From Fasciolopsis buskii (Eukaryota > Platyhelminthes > Trematoda > Plagiorchiida > Fasciolidae): a stretch of 64,000 nt of DNA. Below the pieces are notes generated by a model. That model worked only from the letters and a program-made list of their open reading frames with translations. It was not told the origin of the DNA and made no database searches. The stretch spans positions 184,323-248,322 of the forward strand of contig LUCM01003887.1 of assembly GCA_008360955.1 (NCBI GenBank), read 5' to 3'. Both the position numbers and the translations under genes were made by a program. This document shows, piece after piece, positions 49,801 to 61,700 of this stretch; position 1 is the first letter of the stretch, and the number at the start of each line of letters is the position of its first letter.

Positions 49801-51378
49801 CATTTATGAAACTCACCCTAGATTGCCAAACTGTGCCCTCAACGTCTACCGGCATTCGAAGGATCTTTTCATCCCACAAGCAACCAAACCGCGAAAGTTA
49901 ATTGTTCATGGCTGCAATCTCCTCCATGAATAGCTCGTCTATTTTGTCATGTGATCGAAACCAGATCGCACTCTTGCTCGTCACCGACGCGTATAATTCT
50001 AAACTAATATTCCTCAGAACAATTATCGTCAAGAAACCGGAAATCGGAGTTTCTTCTCTTTTTTACTTATGCAAAAGCAAACAGTTTAACATCCCTGTTT
50101 CGTCCTCCATGTGCATCATTAATACCTTGCGTGCTCGTGTCCTATTTATACAGCTTTCATTTCAAGTCTAAATTAACTTTTAAGATCATTGGCTTTCTGT
50201 AAATTATAAATGATCCGAAAGCCCAATCGAATCGGATTGGGTGAGTTTCAAACGGGCTCTGAAATCTGAGGAGGGTGATGTTTTGTTGAAGAATAGTTGT
50301 CCTTTACCTGGCCTCTGCAGACACCAATTACAATGAATTCAGTGTGACGTATTAGTGATGAAGTTTATATTCGTAATCGAAAGCGAAACAAAATGGCTTT
50401 CACGGATTAAGTAACATGATAATTTCTTAGGCAACGGGTCCCTCTAAACATGATTTTGTAGCAACCCACCTTCATCATTGTCAACAAATCGGAGCATCTA
50501 ACCAATTAGCAATGATCATGGGAACTTTTATCGTCAGTATCTAGTGACTATTTGAACACCGCGATTTGGACAGCTAATTTGTGCAACCTTAGAAACTGTT
50601 CGACTAAAATCGCATGCAGTGCCATATCCCTCCTTCAGAAAGTACGAACTTCGGACGTAGTTCACAAATGCCGAGCACCTAAGGCACGTGAATGTCAGCG
50701 ACATAGGAAAATTGATGACTCCTTCCAATCTCACCAAGCTGGTTTCTCGTGAACGAAATCTTTCGAAATGCCGAATAGTTTGTCGGCCATGTTTGCGAGA
50801 GTAAAATTTTATCTTAAGCTAGTTCAATGCTGAAATTCTTGCCAGTTTGTTCGACTCGATATTGATCATCATTTTCTGGTTTCTAGACAACAAAATACAA
50901 AATGCAATTTTTCGTTTGGCATAATCACCATTGCCAGCGAGGAAATGGTGTTAATGAAGGGGAAAATTTATGGCTGAACAAAGAAATAAAAGGATTAATT
51001 AGAACACCAAATGAATTAAAGTTTGAACTGATTTACCCTCTAGTTCTTTTTCTGTTCTCTTTTAAGCAAAACAAGTGCTTTGACCGGGCCAAATTTCTAA
51101 TATCCTTTGTTTAATGCCGGTGTATGAGATGTAAATAGTAGAAATGAAGGGATTATAACAACCCAGTTACGAAGATTTATCGGAAAATAGCAAATGCACT
51201 ATTGTGAACATATTGTTTACCTAATCTGAACCAACGGGTTAATATCGGACGACATAACATGCACATTGGCAGGTTGATCAAATGGAATACAGTATGATTA
51301 CATAAAAATAAGAAATCATTCAAAAATTTCAAAGCGCTGCTATCTGATGCTTATCGGTCATGCGGAGAGCGATTCGGT

Positions 51379-51512
51379 CCGGTGGCGGCAGTTCGTTGTC
51401 GCCCGGCTAGTTACCACACGTGACCTAATGAGACTGGAAGTGGTTCCGTGCTACTAGGTCTCAAGGTCACGTCTGCCTGTCCCCTCGCTCGCTGTAGTGG
51501 GCCCTAGGGACA
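51379..51512. other. GC-rich island with three consecutive stem-loops
   Basis: Stem 1 (51379-51406): CCG, a 2-nt bulge and GGCGGCAG pair with TTGTCGCC and CGG around a TTCG tetraloop. It includes two G-U pairs if the plus strand is the RNA. Stem 2 (51418-51472): ACGTGACCT pairs perfectly with AGGTCACGT and, after a 2-nt bulge, TGAGAC with GTCTCA; inside, GGAA pairs with TTCC. Stem 3 (51478-51512): TGTCCC pairs with GGGACA. The island is far richer in G and C than its flanks and contains no long frame. It matches neither SINE family. It could be a structured non-coding RNA gene or the body of another mobile element. Confidence 0.55.
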
Positions 51513-52535
51513 TGCTCCTTTCCACTGCACTTATGCGCAAAACATGTAATAGAAAAAAAATGAAATTTTCTAGAAATCATCGGCGGAACCGATGATTAAT
51601 TTAAACAACACACCGAACATAGTCACGTTTGTTGCTATATACACTTCTTTCCCCCGGGAAGAACTGATCCATAAATTTGAATTTCTCACCTGAATTATTC
51701 ATCAGAAAGCCACCGTAATCCAGTTATCTGATAGCACTGCATGACGAAATATTGAACGAGTGATCCAATAAAACAAACAAATTACGGGAAATGGACGGTC
51801 TATATCAGCCGTTGTGGTTCTTATACAGAAAATTCAACTTTGCGTCCATTGTTGGTTTCGTGCATTTTACTGCCCGTTTCAAAAAGGGTAGACGTGCAGG
51901 GAATCAAGGTAAACGATTACGAGTGACAAACAGTTCCTCTTGCAAATCAACCGGCAACAAACACAAACACAGTGAGAAAAGTGGGGTGATATTTGTTTTG
52001 TTTTCAACAGCGATTTTGTGAGTACCCGTGGAAATTCCTATTGATTTCCCAGTATGATATACAACACTTAGTGATTTACGAAAATCTTTAACGTTGGCTC
52101 TACCACGTGATCTGGTCGGCTAGATCCGTAAGCTCATCAAGCAAAGTGATTCCGGTCACCCAAAAATTCCGCGTGTGGTATAACGATGTGAACATTTTCA
52201 CTTACGATCTCACAGCTTGCAACATAAATAATCTTGCGGATCTCTGTTGGTTTCTTAGCAATCGGTCTGGCTGCCTTCGAAACAAGTGTCAGAATTGGAT
52301 TTATCGGTATTTGGAAACAAGAAGGTAAATCAGCTTTTGAGGTTATGAAAAACACGGTGATATTTCGAACTGCAAGCTCAAACCTCGAATGGTCGGGCAA
52401 TGAATGATTTTAGAGTTTACAAGTTTCGCTGGAACTACCACTCTAGGGTTGCGAAGTTTCACGATGCAGAAGTCTGCAGTTGTGGTTCAAACGTTGGTCA
52501 ACAACTGACGACAACAGCGGACCTTTTTATCTCAT
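51513..52535. other. Non-coding stretch, nothing recognised
   Basis: AT-rich sequence. Overlapping frames at 52107-52328 (+) and 52137-52400 (-) are both open, and a GTAAGTG donor-like string lies on the minus strand near 52200. The two strands are equally plausible, so no exon is called. Confidence 0.5.
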
Positions 52536-52680
52536 ATTTTAACTTCAATAATCGGTAAAACAATAGTGCACATTATTTTTAAGAAAGAAGCTGCGGGTTG
52601 TTGATCGGCCTTGAGAAGGACTCGAACACACGAGTTTCACGTTCAAATGCCGCAAGCCTGTTCGTTTGACCACCGCTTAT
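52536..52680 (-). mobile_element. Family A tRNA-derived SINE, diverged copy
   Basis: Plus-strand text CCTGTTCGTTTGACCACCGC corresponds to the reverse complement of the family head, and GGACTCGAACACACGAGTTTCACGTTCAAATGCCG to the B box and anticodon side. AAGAAAGAAGCTGCGGGTTG and TTTTAACTTCAATAATCGG correspond to the body and tail. Substitutions are frequent, including in the B box, so this copy is old and unlikely to be transcribed. Confidence 0.72.
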
Positions 52681-55248
52681 TTGAGGAATAGAAGGAAAAA
52701 CAGAAGACATTCTTCGTAGCCTTCCACTAATTTAACGGGGCATTGATTTTGAACAACAGTTTAATAGTAAAAACGGAGGCATACATTTCCGAAGTAAAGT
52801 CAACATGCCTAACGTCGATTCAACTGTAGTGTTCCTGCAATAGTGCCGAACAGTCTCAGCTTTGCCCGATTGTTGTATCTTCTTATTTGTGTCTCATTGT
52901 TGCTCTATTTTCGGACAATCGTACTAACTAGCCACTCGTTTTTTTGCGGTCTTTCGAATCTTTCGAATCTTCATGCCGTCTGACAAGTACTCGTGTGATA
53001 GCAGCCAATGGGAGGCAGTTCCTTTTCTGAATGTCTTTTCAACTCTAGTGTACTAAATAACGATAGCTGAAATGGTGTCATAGTTTATTTTGAAACAGTT
53101 AACCATTCAGTTTTAGCACTTCCATTGGGTAAGCAAAGCACTTGAATGCTGTTTGGATGAAAACAACCCGTGAAGTCCCTTTTTCCATGGATAAGGAACT
53201 GGTATGTTTGCTGATCTGTCTTGGGTTACTTTGATAAATCAACATTTGTTTCGTCCGGACAGAGAAAACTTGTGATTAATTCAGAGCACGCACTTGTACA
53301 CAGAAGTCAGAAACATAGGATGTTCCCGGTATCGAGCAGCTAGTTTCCGGAGTGGAGACTCATCATGAATCACTAGAGTTTCTTTGATTAGCCAAAAGTT
53401 CTAACTAAAAATAATGGTGATCGATTATCAGGAACTGTCACTATGCATGCGAGATTGTTCGAATTTTCTACTTAGATGCCAACATCCTATCAGTGTCATG
53501 GTCAAGTTAATCCGGGTTTTGCCACTGACAGTTACAGTTCAGTTACCGATGCACAATTCTGACGAAAAACGAACAGAAAACTATTTTGCAATAGTATACG
53601 ACCAGTAATCAGCCACTGGTTTTTGGAAGTTTCATAAGAAGAATGTGGAATGACCATGTCACAAGATAGCGTTTTTTTCTATTCCATTAGAAGAGCTCAC
53701 TTTAAATGAAATCCGGTTTAATTTTATTCTTGAATTCGAAACTGAACCGCGTGGGTATTACTGTCGTCTCCTACACAAGAGAAATTCTGGATGGTAGGAA
53801 ATTCGACATGTTCACGCAGTGATTTTTCAGGTAAAATAAACGGACAAATCAAAGTCGTCATGGTTTTGATAGGTCTTTCCCTCTGACATCTACACCAGAA
53901 TTTATTCAATGACGATGCTAATGAGGTAAGTGGCAGTCTGGCTCTGTACAACCCTAATCGTCCTAGACAAATTCCGTAAATCGTTTTCAACGTGATACGG
54001 TAAATTGCAACTCATTGTCGTTAATGTTCAGTCGAATGTTTCTCATTTTGAATTATAGCTTGGATAGGAAAATAACAATACAAGCGAGCATTTCTCGCAA
54101 TAATTTAACTGTTGACCTGTTACTAGCTGTCTACCTGTGCATATTCATTCGTCTCCATAACTATACACTGAACCACTTACTTAGCCCTACTTCACTTTCA
54201 GCGGGATACATGACGAAATAGCAGCGTTGAGAATTGACCAAGTTATATCATATCCAGATAATGCACACCGAAATTCCCACATTGGTACTGACAGCTGTTC
54301 CACAGCAACAAACTGTTTCAACTCTTGCAACTAAAAAGCGACGAACTCTCCCCAAGCCCGTGTGCGCACGTTAGAACAAGTGATGTGATGCTGATGGGAA
54401 ATTGTGGTCAGTTGAGCGACGAAATGCATTGTTCTTTCATCCCAGTTTGTGCCTGACGGTTTGCACTTCATCGCTGTCTCGATTATCAAATAGTGGCAGA
54501 GTAATAGACAGTATAATTTAGTACTTTCTTTCCTTTGAATAACTACTCTCAATACTAGCTACAACTTGTTTCTTTTTCTGGTGAGTAGTATCAGTTTTCT
54601 ACCTAGTCGAAACTAACCGAATTTTGCTTTCAGTTTCTTGCGTAGTTTCCGCTTCATAACAATCCAAATAGTCGAGAGATTTTGCTTATAGCATTTACCT
54701 AGCCATGGGTGTTTAGAACTATGTTCAGCTGCCAACCGAAAAAAGAAAATAGAAAAATTATTGTTGCTAAAGTAACCAAAGCGGCGGGCGAAGAAAACGG
54801 TGTCCATTCGGACGCGAAAACAAGACAATATATGAATCGTAAGTGCACAGTTTACCTGTGATCAGACAAAATAACAAGCAAATGGCTCGGGCACAACAGG
54901 GCAAAACAATGTACCACACAGCATCCGATGCAATGCATTCTTAGAACCAAGGGTGGGACCCGTTTTCACCTAAACACATTTAGAACCACCTAGTTGATGA
55001 ACTTATCGGACAGGGAAAACGCGACAAATAGTTCCACTCTGTCGGAGAAAAAAGACGAACATCATTGGTACAGGGTGAAATTCATTGCACAGTTGTCACC
55101 GAAATATTTATCATGAGGATAATGCACTTGGTCACATACTCCTGTCGAAATTTTTATGTATACTACTTCCGATACTTACTAGTGAAAGCTTAAATTAATA
55201 ACCTGTGATAGTATGGGGAAATAAATGTGTTTCTTATTTATATCTCCA
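52681..55248. other. Non-coding stretch with one weak exon candidate
   Basis: Nothing recognised apart from the minus-strand candidate at 54613-54728. All other frames are short. Confidence 0.5.
54613..54728 (-). CDS. Candidate terminal exon with a basic C-terminus
   Basis: On the minus strand, a long pyrimidine-rich acceptor (TTTTCTTTTTTCGGTTGGCAG) is followed by 38 open codons ending in TAG at 54613-54615. The last ten residues are mostly Lys and Arg. A donor-like TAG|GTAAAT lies inside, so a shorter internal exon is possible. No canonical polyA signal follows within about 100 nt. No protein family is recognised. Confidence 0.2.
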
Positions 55249-55526
55249 TAGGAGATTTCTATTTCATGAAATAATTCACCATGTGATATCATTGCTCAAC
55301 TCACCATAAAGAAACCACGGAAGCACTGTACAGCTGTCTCATCATTGTTAGGAATCATCAGCAGTAAATATCCACCGTGCCCGAACTGGCACGCGAACCC
55401 GAACAAAGACGAACGATTCTGAGTCGAACGCCTTAGCCATTACGCTACCGGGCAGGCTCTGGTCGGTTTGTTGAACTTCACCACATGAGCACGTTGCACC
55501 TATCCGTCACTGATTTGCACGGTTAC
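55249..55526 (-). mobile_element. Family B tRNA-derived element, copy 1 of a tandem pair
   Basis: On the minus strand the order is: a leader (TTGCAAATCAGTGACGG motifs reversed, 55455-55526), the 75-nt tRNA-like domain (55379-55453), then the 3' body and tail to 55249. The tRNA-like part has the A box TAGCGTAATGG, a B-box-like GGGTTCGCGTGCC, and ends GCCCGGT and TTCGGGC, which pair at six of seven positions like an acceptor stem. The 173 bp 55351-55523 differ from copy 2 at a single position. The sequence 55531-55641 between the copies may be further 5' part of this element. No protein is encoded. Confidence 0.85.
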
Positions 55527-55642
55527 CGTCCGTTATCTCACAGCGATCGACCCCTACTGATAGATGACTTCTCTGCAGGTAGCCTAAGTACGACGAAGGC
55601 TTTGGATATGACCTACACAGCTTGCTTGATTACTTGATACAT
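55527..55642. other. Spacer between the tandem family B copies
   Basis: 116 bp with no match elsewhere in the window. Because it lies directly before the shared leader of copy 1, it may be the element's own 5' end, which copy 2 lacks. Seen only once, so undecided. Confidence 0.4.
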
Positions 55643-55930
55643 TTTAGTAGTAGGAGATTGAATGTTTACATGAAATAATTCACCATGTGATATCATCACT
55701 CAACTGACCATAAAGAAACCATGGAAGCACTACTGTACAGCTGTCTCATCATTGTAAGGAATCATCAGCAGTAAATATCCACCGTGCCCGAACTGGCACG
55801 CGAACCCGAACAAAGACGAACGATTCTGAGTCGAACGCCTTAGCCATTACGCTACCGGGCAGGCTCTGGTCGGTTTGTTGAACTTCACCACATGAGCACG
55901 TTGCACCTATCCGTCACTGGTTTGCACGGT
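55643..55930 (-). mobile_element. Family B tRNA-derived element, copy 2 of a tandem pair
   Basis: It has the same order as copy 1: leader, tRNA-like domain (55786-55860), 3' body, and the tail ending CTCCTACTACTAAAA on the minus strand. From 55758 to 55930 it is identical to copy 1 except for one base. The remaining ~90 bp of 3' part differ at about five positions plus a 3-bp indel. Its leader end at 55930 abuts, after six bases, an inverted copy of its own tail (55937-56011). Confidence 0.88.
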
Positions 55931-55936
55931 TTTTGT

Positions 55937-56011
55937 CTTTATGATGAGTTGAGCGATGACATCACATGGTGAATTATTTCATGAAAACATTGAATCTCCT
56001 ACTACTAAAAT
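55937..56011 (+). repeat. Inverted family B tail fragment, foldback arm
   Basis: 75 bp that are the reverse complement of 55642-55715 at roughly nine positions in ten, both running from CTTTATG through ATTATTTCATG to CTCCTACTACTAAAA. Together with copy 2 it forms an inverted repeat with a ~220-bp loop. It probably arose by a twin-priming or inversion event at insertion, or by a second truncated insertion. Confidence 0.85.
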
Positions 56012-58635
56012 TTCTACTTTAGTCGGAATTTTCATTCCAAATAGTCCTATTGTAAAATGTGAAATGGATTTACAGCATCATATTTTTATGACAGAAAATA
56101 GCAGGGAAAAGAAGCTTGCTGATCACGATTAAAATGTTATTGATTTCTCTATTTCCTGATCACTATATATTTTAAAAGAGGCTAATAACGAAGACTGAGG
56201 CTCCCGCGTTGATGCGTCCTGTAATGAGGAAGTCCAAAAATGTGCACTTGCGTCTGAGTGAGAGAAAACATGGCTCCTTGCCAACAGTTTACTGCCGAAA
56301 ACGAAATTGGCCCAACAATGATTAGGTCAGTCAAGAAATGGGATCGAAAAAAAACGATGAGCTTCGAGCAAACAGCCGCGCCGAAACACCGTTTAGATCG
56401 AAATAATGGAGACTAGCCGGTCAGTGCATTGATATCCTAAGCAACTTCAATCTAGCCATATAGCACTCGTTCGGACGAGAATAGGCTTTATTGATATGAA
56501 AATTCATTTTGTCCAGCCTTTTCTAGTGAAACCGTTCAGTCCGTCAGCGAACATCAAATAAAAACAAATCTTGAACTGGACAAAATCATTCCTTCAGTGA
56601 CAACTGGTTTCAACCGGATATGGTCCATGCCAGCTGTAAACAGAATCCATTTTCGCGTTTGTCTAACCACCTAATTAGTGGAAACGCTTAGCCTGAACTA
56701 GTAATTTCTAAACTAATTGTGCGGTTATTAAAAGCTTTGTCAGTTGTTTTTCCAAAATACTAACATCTTTTCGATGGTGCATTCCTTAGAAGACAATATG
56801 TGTGCTGTTCAAATGGTAACCAGTTTTTCATGCATGTTCAAATCAATCATTAGTGTGAAAAACTCAATGTTTCAAGTGTTAGGGAATCGACTCTGTCAGT
56901 ACTGAGACCCAAAGGTTGCCGTTTCAGTGCCCGTTGATCGCAATGGCGTTTGAATGAGATGAATATCAGTACAGTTTTGCTTTCCGCAAATTGTAAACAA
57001 CAACCGTTTTAGATTCAAAAACTACAGAAAAATTGGATTGTGCTCATGAGCTTCCCTTTTACCTGGAATTTTGAATTATGTTACAAAAGTCCGCTATTTT
57101 GGTTCTGTTGAAAACGTAGTGCAGTTATTAACTTCCAACTCAGCTTGGTAAACATGCAGTTGGCTTTGTGTCCTCGATGACAGACCTAATTAGTGTTTGG
57201 CCTGCGGCAAAACGCCTAAAAGCACTACAAAATTGATTTTATATTGCCGTACATACCTATCCGTGCTCCAACTACGAGTGGCCTGTGGTGTGAACGAGAC
57301 AGATTCGAGTATGCTGGCCACTATCCTGTTCCAGTAGACTTTCACTGACTTATCGATCATAAGCACCTAACAAACATTTTGGAAATATTTTTTCCAATCG
57401 ATAAAGTTAAACTTTGCTTTTTCACTTATTTTGGCTGAACATGAATATTTCGCTTGTGTTTTTCAATTTGTGCAAATTACAATGGTCCCCAAAATTGATG
57501 AATCGCCCAACAGAAAACTGGTTTGTTTCTCATGACAAAACCCAACACCTCGCCATTCAGGTTGCCTATTTCACATTTTGCTTGTTAATTATACAACTTC
57601 CATTATGGTAATATTTCTTCAATCTGGATACCGTTGGATCGAATTCGGAGAGAAAACGACAAAACTAATCGGTGATAAAATATCTCAAACAGCGAGAGTA
57701 GAACTGAAAGAAAATACTCGAGTCTCGGGAAACAATAACAAAACCGTCCAGCATGCATGCGCGCGAAAACACGCATGCTTGAATTTGCTTCATAACTTGA
57801 CTGAATGCCTACGTTTTCACAAAACTATGTTGCTTCGAGATGCATGGACACACCAGAGTGAATAGGCAAGCGAAATCATGTTGGAGATAAACAGTGTTTG
57901 TTTAATGAAAAATATTGTTAGTTCCGTTTATCCTGCAAGATATTCGAATTGTTTTCGTCAATTTGGAACATTCATTTGGGGGTTATGTTCCGCAGAAAGT
58001 GGACTGACGAATCCCAATAGATTTTCTATGCAAATTAGCCCACACACATATCGGAAAATGGGGCCGGTGTGCTTCCTTTCAGACTGCACGATGATGTGAA
58101 CTTAATCGATACTTTTTAAATGATGAGCAAAACAACGGGAAACGAGAATCGGGACAGAGTTGAATGCATTTTTTGCGATATCGGTCTTCGTATGCTTACC
58201 GTTCAGCTTAACCGTACCAAGTTGATTTTTGATAATCAAGTTAAATGATCGTTTATTTTCGTTTTTCTCATATTTGATGAGAAATTAAAACGGCTTTTTA
58301 CGGAGATGACCAAGACCAATCTGAAGGCAGCTATCGAATGAGCATTTAACAAATATCGTTAGTTTGACAATTCAAATTCCACGATGTGGACCACTTTATT
58401 GCTATGGTTATCATGGTCTAATATTTGTGTTTAAAACTTTGTCAGCTAAAGAGGCAATTTGCGGATTTCTTACAATAGAAAATATAAAGGACTTCGGGAC
58501 AAGTTGATAGTGAATTTGTCGGTGGTCAAACTGTCAGTGATCTTAAAATCGATTGCCGACGTTACCGTGAGCAGCCCAGAATGGGAAAGAAATCAAAGAC
58601 AATTAAGTGAGAAACGAGTTTCCTACTAATTTCCA

Positions 58636-58657
58636 ATATATATATATATATATATAT
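58636..58657. repeat. AT dinucleotide tract
   Basis: Eleven AT repeats, seen directly; the first of a pair about 95 bp apart. Confidence 0.85.
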
Positions 58658-58751
58658 CACTCATTCACATTTGACAACGAGTCCTAGTTTGGATCGCAAA
58701 GCCACAATAAACTTTATATCTCACTGTAGGCCTTTTCCCCCCTAATATGTT

Positions 58752-58770
58752 TATATATATATATATATAT
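58752..58770. repeat. AT dinucleotide tract
   Basis: Nine to ten TA repeats; the second of the pair. Confidence 0.85.
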
Positions 58771-61700
58771 TCGATGTTGCTTGCTTAAAAGTGGTTTCAA
58801 ATGCGGACAGAATTCAGTTGATAAAACAGGCTGGCGTGCATTGAACATCACGTGATGAGACAGTCTGTTAACTACGGGTGAATCGCGCAAACCATTGATT
58901 TTACCGATCCGTAACTTTCTTGATCGCCAGGTAGACTAATCTCCAGAATGGTTCATAAATGTTCGCCTGTTTTGAGCAGCAGGCATTCTGGTTATTATAT
59001 TCAGTATTGCATCTTTCAGCATCGACCCCAAAATGACCTTAGTCTCATGCGGCTGTTGAAGGCAACTTTTTAAAAATTATTTAATCATCCATTATTGCAT
59101 CCGACATGATAAGCTGGCCTCAAGAAATAATCCGAAGCTAACGCACTTCAAGAGATATCCTCTGAGTCGATTTATTTTTTCTAGACCTAATGTGCGATTA
59201 ACTGCGCCCGTTTAAAAAGCAGCAACGATATGGAGCATGTTCAAGAACTCTTTGGCAGTTCGGCACAGACCAATCCAGTCTGAATCACCGTGCACCTGTT
59301 CTGATCAGATGTATTTCTTTGTGACATACAATGGATCTGGCCAGTTGATTTTGAAGGTCGTGTGGACACAAGCCCGCTAACCTGACCTGGCCTACCACAT
59401 GTGGTTCATTTGTTGGGGTTTTCGTGCATCTTCACTAACTCATAAAAAGGCTACCCTGGCCCACTATCCAAACATAAGCTGAGTTGGCTGACATCGCATG
59501 AGGGCAGAGTCATTCCTGCAGGCATGGATAACACATATCCCAACCATCTTAGACTATTCAACTTTGATGCTTTTTCTAACAATTTCGACCTTGTGCCTAA
59601 CTTCAGGTTTACTAACATAATACTTCAACAATAGTCAAGGAATACTACAGGGGTATCAATGTTCAACAACCGAAGGTCGTCTTCCGGGTCCGGTAATCAA
59701 CGGACGTGTTTGGGATCAGTATAGCCGAACAGACATTACCGTTGTCCAGTAAACTTCATCGCTAGTCTATAGTCAGATGTCGCACCGACAAAATAGATGT
59801 ATCAAATTGGAAAATGCTAACCGAGCCTTCCCTATGTAGTAGAATACTTGTCCGATGCACGACAATCATGTGCAATGTAATTGTCCGCGGTAAATAGATT
59901 ACCAGCTCTTCCCATCCAAGAACTATCCAGTCCAACCGGTCGTGCAACAGTATATTGTTGTGTTGAAATTTCATCACAAATATGACTACACGGTCGGAGA
60001 TATAATTGTAACGTACCAGGGTTTTTAATAGAAGCACGTCAATTTAATGCCTGAGCAAATGTCAGCGGCACTAATTTGATATAGAAATAGAGCTCTTTCA
60101 ATAGTTGAAAGGGAAGAATAGAAGACCGCACCCATGACAAATACCATTTCCAGTGATGAATTCGGGTAGAAAATTGAGATAAACAATGGTTCCGCTTCGG
60201 TTCTCAAGAAAGCGAAATCCTAGGCTTGTCGAAAACGTGGCTGTTTTAACACCTGTTGTCTAAAGAAAACGCAATTGGTGCAGGCCTGAAAGGATAGGAT
60301 ATTGGAGCGGTTTTCACGTGTACCTCCCGCAAGTGCACCAGATAATCGATAGTGAGTAAGTACCCAGGGCAGCTTGAATCTAATACAACCCGTAGCAACT
60401 TCTTATGGATTTCATGCTAGAAACTATCATTTTTATTGTAAATCAATATCATCGATAAACGGCAACTGACAATGAAGCAGTCAACGGTAAGATTTGACCA
60501 CTTCACTTAATATCGTTATTCGTGAACCAATATTGTGTACTATAGGATAAGTTAACATCGAAAATAGCGGGTTGTTTATTGTAAGTTTTGGCTGTAATTC
60601 ATGATAGTGATAGGTTAAAATCCAAAGCAGTTAGCACATGGTTCGATGTAATGTAAATTTCCAAAATTCATTCATAGATAAGACCTTTATCTTTCATCGA
60701 AATAAAATTCCCTCGTCTAGCCTTATCGGAATCGTCGGTGCGGTCGACAGCCCGTACCTGCGCTACACTTGGGCGATGAAAGTTGTGTTTATCTGAGAAA
60801 CTGCATTTTCGCAAACGGCTGCCTAGAGGAGAAAATGTATATGCACATTTCAATGACCATCCCAGATTTTTGCTAACATCGTGCACTCGCGGCCCGATAA
60901 GACATCAGACTGTCTCTGAAAAGTCGAATGAATCATACCACTGTGTGTATCCCCGCTGTATGGTCGTGAATCATGATCCTTAAGAGTTCTGGACGTCCGT
61001 GATCTGACAGTGTTGGTGGGCCATGCTTACCTAATGTTTCCCCTGTGCGGTAAGAGCAACACATCAACAATGCTTAAGTGTTCAGCCAAGTGTTTGGCAC
61101 GACTGATTCCTCTTTGAAAAGGACCGTAACGCTAAATGGTATTCGATGACTTGATTTTGTACTGAAAATGCCAACAAATGGAAAACGGGTTGAAGAAAAA
61201 GCCGTGAAATTCCTACTCGACAGAGCAGCACCGTTGAGATGCCTAAACAGATGACAGGCGGAACTAGTTATTTTATCATTGATGTACGAGGAAAGTAGAT
61301 GCAAAGAAAGAACAGCATCCTGAAGCATTCCCGAGCAGTTAACTAATGGTTTGGTGTTTTCCTACCTACCGCTAGGTTTCGGCAAGGGAGCCAGATACAC
61401 ATGGTAATAAAAGCTTGGAACAGTCAAGCATCGGATTCAGAATAGCGTGGAAAGGTAGCTAACCGTAAGAATTTCGCAGATGGATCTGCAATTTTGCATT
61501 CATGATAAAACCTAGGTAAAAACTATCAAAATTTGTCATCTAAGGTTAATAAATATCCAAACAAGCTCAGAATTTTGGCGACATGAGGAGTCAAGACATT
61601 GGTCAAATCCACGGAAATCTCTCTTGGAAAGATTGAATATAAAATGTAAAAACCTAACCCATGATTAACTTAGTCGTGTGAAAAAAAAACTAATTTGTGC

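Larger units (their letters stand above)
35680..51378. other. Long non-coding stretch, probably intron or intergenic
   Basis: 15.7 kb without a SINE copy or a recognisable gene. The many 60-115 codon frames occur at the frequency expected by chance. The longest are 36044-36385 (+), 39559-39876 (-), 40075-40374 (-), 49163-49453 (+) and 49546-49803 (-), and none shows a known domain. A candidate last exon at 37402-37556 (-), a possible tRNA-like remnant at 46150-46255 (-) and an AT tract at 46780-46800 are listed separately. Confidence 0.5.

Noticed and set aside
49546..50062. Minus-strand frames looking like a decayed retroelement integrase region
   Set aside because: A possible HDS...H and YW pattern was seen, but spacing is wrong and the two zinc-binding cysteines are absent. 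Frame lengths are within chance expectation.
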